Of a stretch of 64,000 bases of DNA, positions 1 through 11,700 are shown in pieces; the first letter of the stretch is position 1; each line of letters begins with the position of its first letter. This stretch comes from Euglena gracilis (taxonomy: Eukaryota; Euglenida; Euglenophyceae; Euglenales): NCBI GenBank assembly GCA_039621445.1, contig CP154954.1, positions 28,113,037 through 28,177,036 of the forward strand, read 5' to 3'. A program made the position numbers and the translations under genes. A model generated the notes under the pieces. It did not search any database. It had not been told where the DNA came from and saw only the letters and a list, made by a program, of their open reading frames with translations.

Positions 1-344
1 AAAAAATGGATTTAATGTAATTTCAGAGGACTGGGTGGAAGAACGAATTCAAAAGGCATTATGTTGGCAATTTCACTGTTTGCAATTTTTGCATGGTGGA
101 CAAAAAAGGGGAAATCTGGCCCAAAAACGCAAAACTAAGCCTAAGCCGAAATCACTTCCCAGCCGAACTTGAAAAACCACCAAAAGAAACCGCACAAAAA
201 ATTACAAAAAAAACACGCAAAAACACACTCAAAAAGCAAAACACACAAATTTCACCGAAACCGAATCACATAACACCCGCAAAAACTGTGTTTGCATTTT
301 CCCCAACACCCCCTCTGCCCGCCCACTGACCAGCGGAACAGTGC

Positions 345-410
345 CCAGTCAGGGCCCACACACTGTGCCGCCATTGCCGAGGCGGTTGGTCCAGAGGTCA
401 AGCGTCCCTT
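345..410 (-). pseudogene. LRR exon fragment
   Basis: On the minus strand one frame reads TLDLWTNRLGNGGTV, the core of a ribonuclease-inhibitor-type leucine-rich repeat (LxLxxNxxxxxG). The frame closes soon on both sides, so this is a single repeat, either a small exon or a remnant. It has the same orientation as the LRR exons between 2 and 20 kb and may be the distal end of that cluster. Identification rests on one repeat only. Confidence 0.35.
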
Positions 411-939
411 CGCAGGTGTCACTCTACGCCCATTGCCACAAAAAAGGCGTCCCAGCCTGCAAGCAAACCCGCTGTCTTGCCAACAAATGCCCGACTGTTG
501 CATCCAATAGCCCATCCCCTTCCACACTCGAAAGCCATTTGCCAGAGACCCACTCAGGGAAGAAGGTCTTAAAGGTAGGCCCACTTTTCATAAACGCCCT
601 TTAAGCCTTATTAAATTCAAAGCCTCTGGAAAGGGAACCACCATTCCTTAACGAAAGCTTAAAAAAAAAGCTGTTCACGCATATTCAATCAAAAACCTCA
701 AACCGAAGGGAAATGGGCGAAATTTATTCGCAGCAAAAACAGGTGATTAGGTCCTTGACATATTATGGCAGAGCTTGTCAGAATTTTACGGCGAATATAC
801 AAGAGGGGAGAGGTGAGGGATGCCCAGAAACAGCGAAATGCCTGATGTGGGGTGGACCCCCCCACTCCCCCACCAGGATGGGGTGAAGGGAGTGGTCGTC
901 CCCCTCCCCACCCACCACAGTAAGATTTGCAAAATTCGA

Positions 940-1175
940 GCTGAAAATGAAGTCACAAACTCTCGGCAAAAACAAGCTAATTCCAGGGGAAACTGATTTC
1001 TGGCATCGCTGGAAAAATTTTCTGTCGGACACTCGAAAAAATGGGGTTTCCAACTGTTTCGATTCTGACCCCCATTCTATCCTGGGATGGCCCTTGGGAC
1101 ATCCCTCAGAAAATCGACGCCTTGAAATTTTGAAAATGCCTGTAAAAACCTTAACCGGGTCGGTAAAATGAGCCC
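940..1175 (+). repeat. Dispersed SINE-like repeat, copy 1
   Basis: This segment shares ordered blocks with 6200-6420 and 16495-16745: a CTCGGCAAAAACA block, then GATTTCTGGCATCG, then a block ending in GGCCCTTGG. The other copies carry GGTTCGATGCC, a good match to a tRNA B box; this copy has lost it. I infer a tRNA-derived short interspersed element, but no complete A box was seen. Confidence 0.4.
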
Positions 1176-1348
1176 CCATCAACCCCCCAAAGAAGTATGG
1201 GAGCGCTCAATGCAATCTGCCGCCTCAGATGGCGCTTCTATTTTGATCCCGCCTGGAAGATTTTTGTTGATATTCTTCAGAAAGCCCAGCAAAGTGGAGA
1301 CTGCCCGACCAGGTGCTCCACCGACCATTATGGTCCGGGCCTACCGAA

Positions 1349-1581
1349 CAGACTTCTTCTTGAGACCCCCACCGGGTTGGGTTTCGGCGCAAAGCGCCGA
1401 AATTTTTTGGGAAATGCCCTCAGACGGCCCGATTTTGTCCCCCCCCCCCGGGGTCCAGCGCTGGGCTGGGTGGGTTGGGGACCCCCCCTCCAGCCTGGGC
1501 CCCCCTGGGGGGGGTCCGGTCCCAGACCCACCCACCCACCCCGGGGGGGGGGGGGGCTGCTGGCTTAAAAAAAAAAGCCTG
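1349..1581. mobile_element. TIR element, 8-bp TSD (hAT-like MITE)
   Basis: The ends are inverted repeats: CAGACTTCTTCTTGAG on the left and CTTAAAAAAAAAAGCCTG on the right. Flanking octamers are CTACCGAA (1341-1348) and CTACCGAC (1582-1589), 7 of 8 identical. The interior holds GGCGCAAAGCGCC and alternating C and G runs. It encodes nothing. The CAG...CTG termini and 8-bp duplication are hAT hallmarks. Confidence 0.65.
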
Positions 1582-1820
1582 CTACCGACCTCTATGGCTT
1601 TCCAATAAAGTTAATTCAATATTCTTGTGGAACATGAAGAAGGCCCATTTTTAGCAAAGAATGCACCTCTGGGAGCGCCTGTGCAAATGGGTTGGACCAT
1701 GCAGCCGCCCAGAGCTTCTGTTGGGGGGGGGGGTTGCACCAGATTCACAAGGAGTTCGGCTCTGGAAATTGGTCCGTTGCGTTGCTCATTGAACAGGGTT
1801 CAAAAAAAATATATGTTGCC

Positions 1821-2124
1821 GGCAGGCGGGTAGCAGGGGGGCCCCCCCCCGGGGGGGGGGGGCCTGCTACCCACGACCCTGCACCTGCCAACATGGCCAT
1901 TAGCGCAACATGGCCATTAGCGCACCTAACCCTACTCCTTCAATTATCCCCATAATAGCGCAACATGGCCATGTTGCACAACATGGCCATGTTGCGCAAT
2001 ATGGCCATGTTGCGCTATTATGGGGTTAATTGAAGGAGTAGGGTTAGGTGCGCTAATGGCAGGTGCAGGGTCGTGGGTAGCAGGGGGGCCCCCCCCGGGG
2101 GGGGGGCCCTGCTACCCGCCTGCC
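1821..2124. mobile_element. Foldback MITE, exact 8-bp TSD
   Basis: This 304-bp element is almost entirely palindromic. The ends start GGCAGGCGGGTAGCAGG and run into long G/C tracts. The centre has copies of the CATGGCCATGTTGCGC motif and inverted AGGGTTAGGTGCGC blocks. The flanking octamers are both ATGTTGCC (1813-1820 and 2125-2132). It has no coding capacity. The 8-bp duplication again suggests hAT-type mobilisation. Confidence 0.75.
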
Positions 2125-2249
2125 ATGTTGCCTTGTACAAAAACAATTGCAATGCCATCTCCACACCCAGAAAGACGTTGTTTCACAGTCTTTGGTGCGG
2201 GCGCAGTGACTTCAAGGCGGTGCAGATTGTTCAGCAGAAAAAGCGGCGG

Positions 2250-2425
2250 TGTCTCCCCGCCCCTCCAGGGCCACCTGGGCAGCCACTCCAGTGACGGGGA
2301 GGCGCCCAACGCAGCCAGCTCCTTCGGCGCACCTTCCCCCAGCTGGTTCGTGCCAGTGGCCCACCCCGGTCCTACACCCGCCAGGCTGAATTTCATTAAG
2401 CTCGTCTCGGGGTTACTTCGGGAGG
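2250..2425 (-). pseudogene. LRR-like exon fragment
   Basis: The minus frame contains LMKFSLAGVGPG and then APKELAALGASPSLEWLP, which resembles one to two LRRs with the ALxxLGxxPSLxxL helix part. It lies beyond the stop codon of the LRR gene ending at 5452, so it belongs to a second gene or a decayed copy. No start, stop or splice site could be fixed. Confidence 0.3.
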
Positions 2426-2479
2426 TACTAACACACCACCCGAGGGGGAGTTGTGCCTGGTCGTGAGGAAAAATTTCCC

Positions 2480-3180
2480 CCAAAATGACATTTTCCGGCC
2501 TTCGAACCCCCCCTCCCGAGGACTGACTTCAGCTGCTCAAGTAATAACACCCCCTCCGACAGATGAAAGCAAAGAAAAAAAGAGAATAGAATGAGCGGGA
2601 ATGTTGCAAAAATAACAAAAAGGGATGGTTTGGTGCAGAACATATGTCGAAAAGAGTGCAAAAAAATGACAAAATATTGATGATTAGAACCTATTGAAAC
2701 GCTTTTGGGTCGATTCTTGACTTCAAAACTGTTGCCCTGATAATAACCTCCAAATATCACCCTTCCCCCGGGACCCTGACTTCGAGTGTCCAAAAAATAA
2801 CTGGGGGGATATTGTTTGGGGGGTTCATGTGCCCACCCTCCATCCTGGCCGCAGTAGGGTTTATCATTAGCAAGTTTGATGATTACCTATCAATGGTATT
2901 ACAAAGCGAAGAAGGCGCCCCAGGGCAGACGAAGCCCTCAGATCTGACCCCCACCCTGGGTTTGACATTAAACCAGGTTTTGAGTAGTGCTGAGCTCTTA
3001 ATGGGACATGCATGTGATGGAATGCCGAAAAGACTAGCATTGCAAAGTTCGCGTAATTTTTAATTTACAAATTACACTCTTTCAATTTACGGTGACTTTC
3101 AATGATTTTACGGAACTTTCTGAAATGACAATGATAATCCCCCCCATACACCCCATACCCGTTTTATAGGATTTTTTGAC
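2480..3180. other. Non-coding gap
   Basis: Mixed sequence with short C runs. I see no conserved protein frame, RNA gene or clear repeat here apart from the start of the satellite at about 3190. Confidence 0.4.
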
Positions 3181-3189
3181 TTTTTTTTA

Positions 3190-3480
3190 CCCATTTTAGA
3201 GCCAAACTCCATGGGTTTCGGGCCCAAAACGGGGCGCAGGGTCGAAAAACGCTCATTTTTGGCTGAGAAACAGGTTTTCCGGGTCTGGGAGGCCAAAAAG
3301 AATCGTTTCGAACAAAAAAAAATTCGATTTTTTTCGACTTCTTTGACCCGTTCCTGGCCAAACTGCATGGGTTTCGTGCAAAAAAAAAAAAACGGGGCGC
3401 TGGCGGGTCGAAAAACGCTCATTTTCGGCTCAGAAACAGTTTTTCCGGGTCCGGGAGGCCAAAGAACATTGTTTCAGGCA
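3190..3480 (-). repeat. Satellite-like tandem repeat, about two units
   Basis: Two copies of a roughly 170-bp unit. Each has a GGGTTTCGGG-type block, an AACGGGGCGC block, GGTCGAAAAACGCTCATTTT, then GTTTTTCCGGGTC-GGGAGGCCAAA. The same unit occurs in the opposite orientation as a longer array at 19640-20245. Apparent ORFs across it are repeat-driven. Confidence 0.65.
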
Positions 3481-3599
3481 AATTTAACCAAAAATGACCG
3501 AAAACGGCCCAATCACATCAGGTCCAAACTGTACAAAACGGCCAAAATCGGCCAAAAAAAATGACCGTAACTCGAGCTAGGCGGGGAGATGCGGGGAAA

Positions 3600-4250
3600 T
3601 CAAAATACTGTTAGATAGGGCATTTTAAGGGCTTCAATTTAGGTCTCCAGACATTTCCTTTGATTTTGCTTCATTTTGAGATATCTTAAAAACATCGATT
3701 TTTTTTGACCCCGAAAACAGCCCAAAATGGCCCCTGAAATGGGCCAAAATTGGCCGAAAAATGGCTAACTTGGTAACTCGGTAACTCGGTAACTCGGTAA
3801 ATCGGTCAGGGAAAATGGCTGTAACTCGGGCTACACGAAGAATTGGGGGAAAAATAAACCATGGTTGGATAGGACATTCCAAAGGCTTCAATTTTGCAGT
3901 CCGGACATTTTCTTTGATTTTGATTCATTGTCGAGATATTTTGGAAACCCCGATTTTTTTACCCTAAAACGGCCCAAAAAAACCCCCCCAAAATGGCCGT
4001 TTTGGGCCGCAAAAGCGCGCCGGAACACGGGCCAGGCGTGTCGGCGGCCAAAACGGCGAACGGGGGCGATACAGGGCCTCCGGGGGTGCATTTCGTCAGA
4101 CCGACATTTCCAGAAATAATGTACGTTTTCTCGAGATATTTTCAAAAAATCGATTTTTTGACCGATTTTTGGACCCCGGCAAAATGGCAAAGTCGGAAGA
4201 GGGGGGGGGGGGCGCCTCCACCTTCTGAACAGTGGCTGAATTACAGACCC
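3600..4250. other. Repetitive AT-rich non-coding stretch
   Basis: This holds three loosely repeated blocks of the type TTTTGATTTTG-TTCATT-GAGATATTTT-AAAACC-CGATTTTTT, near 3650, 3900 and 4120, and a short GGTAACTC tandem near 3775-3800. No gene was recognised. Confidence 0.45.
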
Positions 4251-4579
4251 CAATCATTATCTGGTGCACATTAAAGTCCTGCCGGAGGGGAATGAGAGTC
4301 TGCGGCCTTTTATCGGCATCGTCCGGCCCCCCTCGCCCATGAATGAGGGGGAGGGAGGGACCTCCTAAAACCCCCACCTCTAACCCCTGGGGGGTTGTAG
4401 GTGGGGGGGTCGCTTGAGCTCTTATCTCTTTATGGGTAAGAGCGAAGCTTACCCCTGGGTCCAACCCCCCCCCCTCCCCTCGGGCCACCTCGGGAACCGG
4501 CTGATTATCACCATGATCCTGGCCCGGTTCCCGGATTTTTTTTTTCAGTCGCGAGCGACTGGATTTCTAGTTTCCGAAT

Positions 4580-4862
4580 GCCCCCCCGAACCTACTCTGC
4601 CCCCCCCGGGGGGCGGGCCAGTAGTTAATCCGGGGGGTCAGAATAGTTTTTTTGTGTTAATGATGGAATAGGGTCAGGTGCGCGACTTAGGCTTAGGGTT
4701 AGGCCTAATTTATAGACGGGTGTTCGGTGTACAAGTTAGGCCTAACCCTAAGCCTAAGTCGCGCACCTAACCCTATTCCATCACTAACGCAAAAAAATTT
4801 TTGACCCCCCGGATGAACTACTGGGCCCCCCCCCCGGGGGGGCCCAGTAGTTTCGGGCTGCC
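4580..4862. mobile_element. Foldback MITE, exact 8-bp TSD
   Basis: Octamer TTCCGAAT flanks both sides (4572-4579 and 4863-4870). The 283-bp interior is a near-perfect inverted repeat: CTACT-next-to-C/G-run ends, then GGGGGGTCA, then GATGGAATAGGGT(T/C)AGGTGCGCGACTTAGG in mirrored copies. It shares the AGGGTTAGGTGCGC block with the elements at 1821 and 48533. Non-coding. Confidence 0.75.
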
Positions 4863-5009
4863 TTCCGAATCACCTTCGTTTGACCCCCAACTCCCCGCCA
4901 GGCCCGAGTTATTCACGCACGAAGGCTATGAAAGGGGGTTCCACCCTGTATCTGGAACATCCTTAGCTCAGGCCTTGATTGTTTTCCTCCACACGGCCAT
5001 ATGGGTTCG

Positions 5010-5120
5010 GAGCACTGGCCGAGGCCCAGCTGGAGCACCACCGTCTGCAACTGACGCATCTCCCGCAGCTGCGCCAGCCAACAAACCCCATCGGGCCCAG
5101 GGGACAGGTTGGAGCATTGG
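5010..5120 (-). pseudogene. LRR-like exon fragment
   Basis: A minus frame reads VCWLAQLREMRQLQTVVLQL, which looks like one LRR helix plus the following strand. It lies downstream of the stop of the LRR gene at 5452. It may be an exon of a neighbouring LRR gene or an old 3' copy. Weak evidence: one repeat. Confidence 0.3.
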
Positions 5121-5451
5121 TGACAGAATACCTGTGGGGTCCTCGCCACAGGGAGTGCCCGTATGATTGGACAGGGGGAGTGCCGACGAATCTAAATGAA
5201 TAATTTGGTTTGATATCCAAGGGTTGATATTGGCAGCTTATTACCCAGGAGGCCAGGCCCACTAGTGTGGGATACGGTTAGGGTTACGATTTGGCCCAAA
5301 AGTAGACCCAATTTTGTCCTCCACAGTGGGAAAAGGGCAGCTCTATGGATCAGGCTCTGAATGAGCGAGTTGCACAACAGGGGTTTCCCAAAGTTTCAGA
5401 TTTTCACAACAGGCTTTCTCTTGCGCGCCCACTGCAAAAACAAGTCATGAT

Positions 5452-5708
5452 CTAAACCATCACTTCAATGTCAAACAATCGTCGGCATTGATTGGCGGAA
5501 ACAATGATAGCCATGGCCACTGCCCTCTGCCCGCGGTGGAGCTGGTTCTGGTTCAGGTTGAGGGCCAGAGAGCGCAGGGACGTGGAGGCCCGGAGGCCGG
5601 CGAGGGCCTCGGCGCCGTCCGGCCCGAGGTGGTTGCCGGACAGGTCCAGGCGGAGGGTGTGGAGGAGCGGTGCCTGCGCCAGCAGCCCGGCGGGGGCGGC
5701 CTCCCGCC
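5452..5708 (-). CDS. LRR gene, terminal exon
   Basis: The exon appears to start after a CTGCCGCAG acceptor and reads two clean LRRs, including LDLSGNHLGPDGAEALAGL and SLALNLNQNQLHRGQRAVAM. It ends in FDIEVMV and a TAG stop. It is GC-rich compared with its surroundings, as expected for a coding exon here. This is the best-supported block of the LRR gene. Confidence 0.6.
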
Positions 5709-8700
5709 TGCGGCAGTGGGGCCCATCGGGGACCTGGCCGGCGGGGGGGGGGGGGGCACACCAACCCGAGCCCGTCTGTCGCGGCCATTGAAACGCCGCC
5801 ACTGTACAAACAGAGCTGGAAGTTGGAAAGTCACAGCGGTCACACACGGGGTACGGATCCCTCGTTTGGGTATGGCAGAGGCCGCCCCCCTCGCCAGCGC
5901 CGCCGCCCCGCCGGGGCCGATGTGGGCCCGGGCGGCGTCGAGGGACAGGGTGCCGAGGCGGGCGGCGGTGCGCAGCCCCGCCAGCGCTGCCAGCCCGCCG
6001 TCCCCGATGGGGTTGCGGCCCAGGTTCAGGTGCCGCCAGGGCCGCGGCCGGTGGGTCGCCGGCAACACCCGGCACAACACTCGGCCGCAATCGACAAGGT
6101 CTGGCGAGTGCACCGGGGCGGAGGGGCCTCCAGGCAGGGATCATCATTTTTCAAACGCGCCAAAACCTTAAATGTTTTAAAATGCAGCTTAAAAATATGG
6201 GCAGAATTTTCTCCGACTGAGCAAAAATGAAAGCGCAAAATCTCGGCAAAAACAGGCCAGCTCCGGGGAAAAAATGATGATTTCTGGCATTAAAAAAATA
6301 AATAAAAATATGGTTTTGATTTTTTGATTTTGGACCTCGTGCAAAATCAAAAATGTTGGTTCGATGCCCACACAGCCCTTGGACAGCCCTGAAAAATGGC
6401 TCCTTAAAACGCCTTAATGGACAGGGCTGAAAAAATGCCTCCTTAGCGCCTTAAACCGTCTTTGCCTGTCTCCAGCGGCCGGTGGGCAGGGGCCAGCTCG
6501 TTGGGATCGGCAAGAACCCGGGCACTCCAAACCCAGGGTCAACCATGCCGCGGCCTGAAACCCGTCCACTGTCCAGAGCTGGGTTGGCGACAGTCACAGC
6601 GGCACCCCGGGGGGGCAGAGGGCCCGCCCTGGCCGCCGGTGGACCGGCGATGTGGCCCGGGGGTCGAGGGAACCCCAGGCTAGCAAATGCCATCGCGCGT
6701 CGCAGAACTGTCCACTATCCACAAACTGAAAAAAGTTAATTCAGCAGCCTCGAAAAACATATGCACTCAGGCCTCCAGAAATGTGGGCCACCGGCACCTG
6801 GCAAACAAACGGGCCTCAAAACTAGACAATGATGTCCGAGGCGGATGGGCCTCCAGGCAGGGATCACATTTTTCCAAACGCGCCACAAACCTAATGAAAC
6901 ACTTAAAAAAGGGTCTTAATTTTTTTTGAATGTTCCACCGAATTTAAAAAATCCATCAAATGAACACAGCACAAATTAATGAAAGTCGCCCAAGTAAAAT
7001 CCACATTAAAGATGTTTTGACCCTTGATTTCCATCTGAAAATCAAAAATGTTGGTTCGATACCCCACAACCTTGAAAATAATAAAGCCAAAAAACGGCTC
7101 CTAAAATCAAAGGTAAGTATTAAACAAATCAATAAAAGCCTGAAAGAAGGCCTAAAAAATAAATTATAATAAAAAAAATGCCGTAAATTTTTGAGAAAAA
7201 AAATTCCCTTAAAAAATGCCTGGCTCCCAGGCTCCTTTTCAACAACCCCTATGGGTGCCTTGTGCTGTAGGTGCCATACCCCCGCAAGGGTTGTGACCTT
7301 CCTAAGAAGCGTGGTTGCTCCCCCTTTCTTTTTATTTCCCATGCCCTGCGGACTGGGGGAGCTGCTGGGGGCGGGCCTGGGGGCCGCCGCCGGCCCTGGC
7401 CGCAGCGTGTGCAGTGCTGGGGCCGCCCCCAGTCCAGCCAGCGCTTGGGCCCCCGCCACGCGCAAGGGGGTTCCCGTCCAGCGGGCTGGGATTGCCGGTG
7501 GAGGGGGAGGGTGGGGGCTCTGGCAGCGCCGGGCACCCCGCTGGCCGGGCCGATGTCGGTTTTGTACACGTCCAGCGACAGCCACTGGAGGCCCGGCATG
7601 TGGGCGAGGCTCCGGCCCGCCGACCTGCCTGGATTCGGTGCCCCCCCCACCACCTCGGGATTGGGACATAAACGGGGATGCCACCACTCCCTTCCGCTGG
7701 CTCTTGTTCACTCTCACAAACTCTGGAGCATTTTATTTGTCCAAGGACCCAAGCCCGTTGAAGTAGAATGAAAAGGGTGGCTGGAAACCTGCCTTTCAAC
7801 AGAAATCTGCCAATGCCAAGCTCAACTCAAACCTCAGCAGAAGAATGCAAATTATCAATGAACCGAGAGGGAAACGGGGGGGGGGGGAATAACTGATATT
7901 GGAGGCCATCAGAGAAATTGCAGGAAAAAACTGATATCAGGAATGTACACATTTCTGCTGGAAGGACACGATTCTGAGCTACACCCCGAATAGAAGTAAC
8001 TAATAATCACGTACTCCTGCAAAATTTTTCAACTGCTCCAGAAATTTTGCAACATTGTTTGGCATTTTTTCCAACAAAATATTACAAAATTATACTTCTT
8101 CTTATTTTGGAAACATGCTGCTTCCACAACATATGCAATTTCGTTGGCCCAAAATAAAATGACAAAATTTGCCAAAAAATTTCGTCTTGGGATAAATCTG
8201 GTCCAAATTCAACAAAAATAAAGAAACCCACCTTTGCAACGAATGGACCGGCCACTGCCGAGTTCTCCTCGTACCGAATCACAACTTTAATGTTGCACAC
8301 CCCAACCAAGAAGATTTGGGAGGGAACACCCCCCATGCCACCCAACCACACCCACAGCGACAACCCCACAGGAAAAATGAAACACGTACGAAAAAAAGGA
8401 CTGTGATACCCCCTTCGTTTTTATATCATCCAGAAATGGCCGGAAAACTCATGAATTTGGATGATCAAATTTTAGCAAAAGAAAAAAAATGGAGTGGGAA
8501 TTTGCAGAAAAAATTGCGGAAATGGGGAATTTGAGGGCAAAAATTGCAGGAAAAAAAAAACCCGGAGGGTGGAACTGCTGGGAAAAATTGTGGGAAGGAT
8601 AGATTGCAGGAGATATTGCGGGGGACAAAAAGGAAACAATTGGCAAAAAATAAAAAAAAAAAAAAAAGTAGGATTCAAAATTGGCTGTCAATTATTCCCC

Positions 8701-11700
8701 TAGGGAGGAGGAATTTTCAGGAAAAGTTTTACAAATTTAAATATCAGTCCTCTGTGCCGCTTTTCTCTTCACCTTCAACATTTCCCAATGCTTTTGATAC
8801 CCCCTCACCAAGGACTGGAAAATACAACGCCACCAGGCACCCAAAGGCAGCTTTATGGCAAACCACTTCAAGGGAGACCACAGGGAGGGCGGCGGCCGCC
8901 AGGGCAGAGGCCCCGATGTCCCCAATCTCGTTGTGGGAGAGGTCGAGGCCAGGCTTTTTTTTTACCAACCCCGGGGGGGGGGGGGGTCGGAGTGCCTTTG
9001 TGTGCCTTCCCAGGCAGGCACCCCCCCCCCCCGGGGGGGGTGGGGACCACCTTAAAAAACGGCCTGGTCGAGGCCCAGCCCCCCGAGGCGCTGGAGTCCA
9101 GCCAGCTCCGCCGCCCCGAGCGGCCCCACCCGATTGTTGTGGAGGTCGAGCATCGGCGGCAGCGCCCTTTGCGAGGTCCGGCATTGGAGCGGACGGCGGT
9201 CGCAGTGAGGCAAAGTTCTCCCAACTGGATGAGGATTCTATTTTTAAGCGCCCGGGGGGAGGGCGGCCCCCCCCCCCCCCAGCCGGGCACAGGACCCCCC
9301 CCCCCCCGGGACAGCGGGGACTATCCCCAAAAACGGACTCTCTGAAGGCATTTCCCAAAAAAAAAAACTTCCAGCGCTTCGCGCTGAAACCCGGACCTCC
9401 AGGGGTTCGGCCCGTCTGGGGCCGAACCTCCACCCCGGAAGGAGGTTCGGCCCCAGCCCCCCCCCCCCCCGTGGGGGTCTTCTGGGCTAAAAGAAGCTGG
9501 TTCAGTTATCAGGAGATGACAGGCGCGGGTACCCCCTCTTTGTCCAAGGATGTTGTTGTTACACATCATTGTTCCAAGAACGTGTTGTTGACACAGGGGA
9601 GGGCAACAACTTGCCGTGTGAACGGCATAGCATTTCAATGGAAATGCCAGGTGGCATTCCGAAAGTGCGCTTTGGCACAGTTTCAACGACACTTGTGCAA
9701 GAGAGGCTGCCCTTACCTAACCCCCCCCAAAATATAAAGCCCCCCCCTTCACATTTGGGCGGGATTTCAAGACCCTCAAGGGGGACTTTATATTTGGGGT
9801 GGGGAGTTTAAAATTGGGGGGATCGACTGTTTCTGGGTGGCCCATCCTGACTTTGGCAGCCTTCAACCACAGTCAAGTGCCAAAATTATACCAAATTTTC
9901 ATTGTGTACCTCAAATTTACCTCAGAATTTGCAATTTTTGTCCAAAATGGAGAATTTCTGGTGGGAAATTGTTACATCCACCCATCTGTTTTCCCTGATC
10001 GGCGGGTGTCACATTGGGGAGGGCTTTATATTCGGGCAAAACCAAACCTCCTGGGGAGGTTTATATTTGGGGGGCTTTATACTACCCCCCCCCCAATGGC
10101 CGTGCCATATGGGCCAGGGTGGCAAACGCCTGGCACACGAGAGGTGTGAAGGACAGTGGGCAGGGTGGACAACCCACGACAGGCTGAGAGTTGGCAGCGA
10201 GTGAGCACTCCATAATGGGAATGACCAAGAGCACATGAATAGCCTGAAACAGCTGAATCCAGCGACAGATGACGATTTTTTTTTGACTTTCAACTGCCTT
10301 TTTTAAACGATTGGACCGTTCTGAGTTCGCGCAAGATCACTGCTGTCTTGGAAATCTAGTTGCATGCCAAAGATATAGACGTGGTTGACAATTTGACACA
10401 GTGAACACAATAGAACGAATGCAGTGGCTGGAACGGAGGAAGGCCCTCCAAAGCCAATCAAAAAAGGATGATAATAATAAAAAGGTGAAAAAAACTCTTA
10501 TAGCCATGTTATCAGCACCTATTTTTTTTTAAGAAACGGGAGACAAGAAGTCATTCCAGTGTGATGGCCAGTATGGGCCTTCTTCATTGCAGATGAAAAC
10601 TGTGGTTCCCCCCAATGCAATTCATCAATATCATTTAGTTTTTGGACTGCAGGTTTTTGGCTAATAAAGTTCACCCTGGCAGGATTGTCACTTGTTGTAC
10701 TTTGGCACCATCTGCACCTTGCCTGTTGGCACCTCTGCGAAAAGAAGAGGTGCCAAGAGGTGCCAAACAAGGTTCGTTCCAAATAAAACTGTCCTGGGAA
10801 AGCGTTATGGGGACGTTGCGTTACGGTGCTTCCCATTGCATAAACCACTCCACATGGTGGAGAGCCCAATCAAACCAGCCAAGGCAGTAGCACCCCTGTC
10901 CCCCACGGCGTTGTCAGAAAGGTCAAGCGCCAGAACACGAAGGGATGCGGGGTGGGACCTCTGCCGGTTGGAAGGCACGCTAGCCCCCCCCCCCATCCCC
11001 CACCCATACCCATGGGGGTTCAAGGATTCCCGTCCAGTTCTGGGGTCTGCCAAGCCTTCAATGCAGGCATTTCTTAAAGACCAGGATGGAGGGAGGGAGG
11101 GGTCCCCCACCCACCCCTGCCAGAACGCTCCCAAACACACATGCAAAGTGTATGTGCCGTGTGCTATGGAGACACCTGCTGTTGTGCACACTCACTGCAA
11201 TGTATTTAGATGATTACACCGGCATTTCACCCGTGTCGCCCAAAGGTTGCTTAAATGTTGCTGCTGCTTAACTTTGGAGGGGTTGTTTAAATTTGGAGGG
11301 GTAACCCACCCTGGAGGTTCCAGCAGACCAACTCACCCCACACCCCCCAGGTCCAAACATTAAAAAAATTCTGTCTAAATGAGGGGTTACATGGAAAAAC
11401 AAAAAACCCAGAACTTGTTTTGAGTACCTTTTCTTTCCCAGAAAAAAGAACATTTTTGTGGTCTTGAAACAATTTTGGTTTTCAAAAAAAATAGGGGTTG
11501 AACCCTAATTCTGATGGAATTCTGAAGAAAATTGACAGAAGGGCCCAAAGACGTGTGCCCCCGCTTTCCGCACATCCGTGCTGAAATTTGGGGGGTTTAC
11601 AATGCAATTCCCGGACACTCTTTCCTCGAGTCCTCCTCCACACCACAACTAATTCAAGGGCTGTTTCCATGGTGCTTTCACGTCAGACATACCTACTGCA

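Noticed and set aside
6129-6905. LTR retrotransposon
   Set aside because: The direct repeats are only about 60 bp, with no gag/pol frame, primer-binding site or polypurine tract between them.
8544-9737. 397-residue plus-strand ORF
   Set aside because: It runs through poly-A, C/G-run repeats and the antisense of LRR exons. The minus-strand LRR frames explain the open reading.
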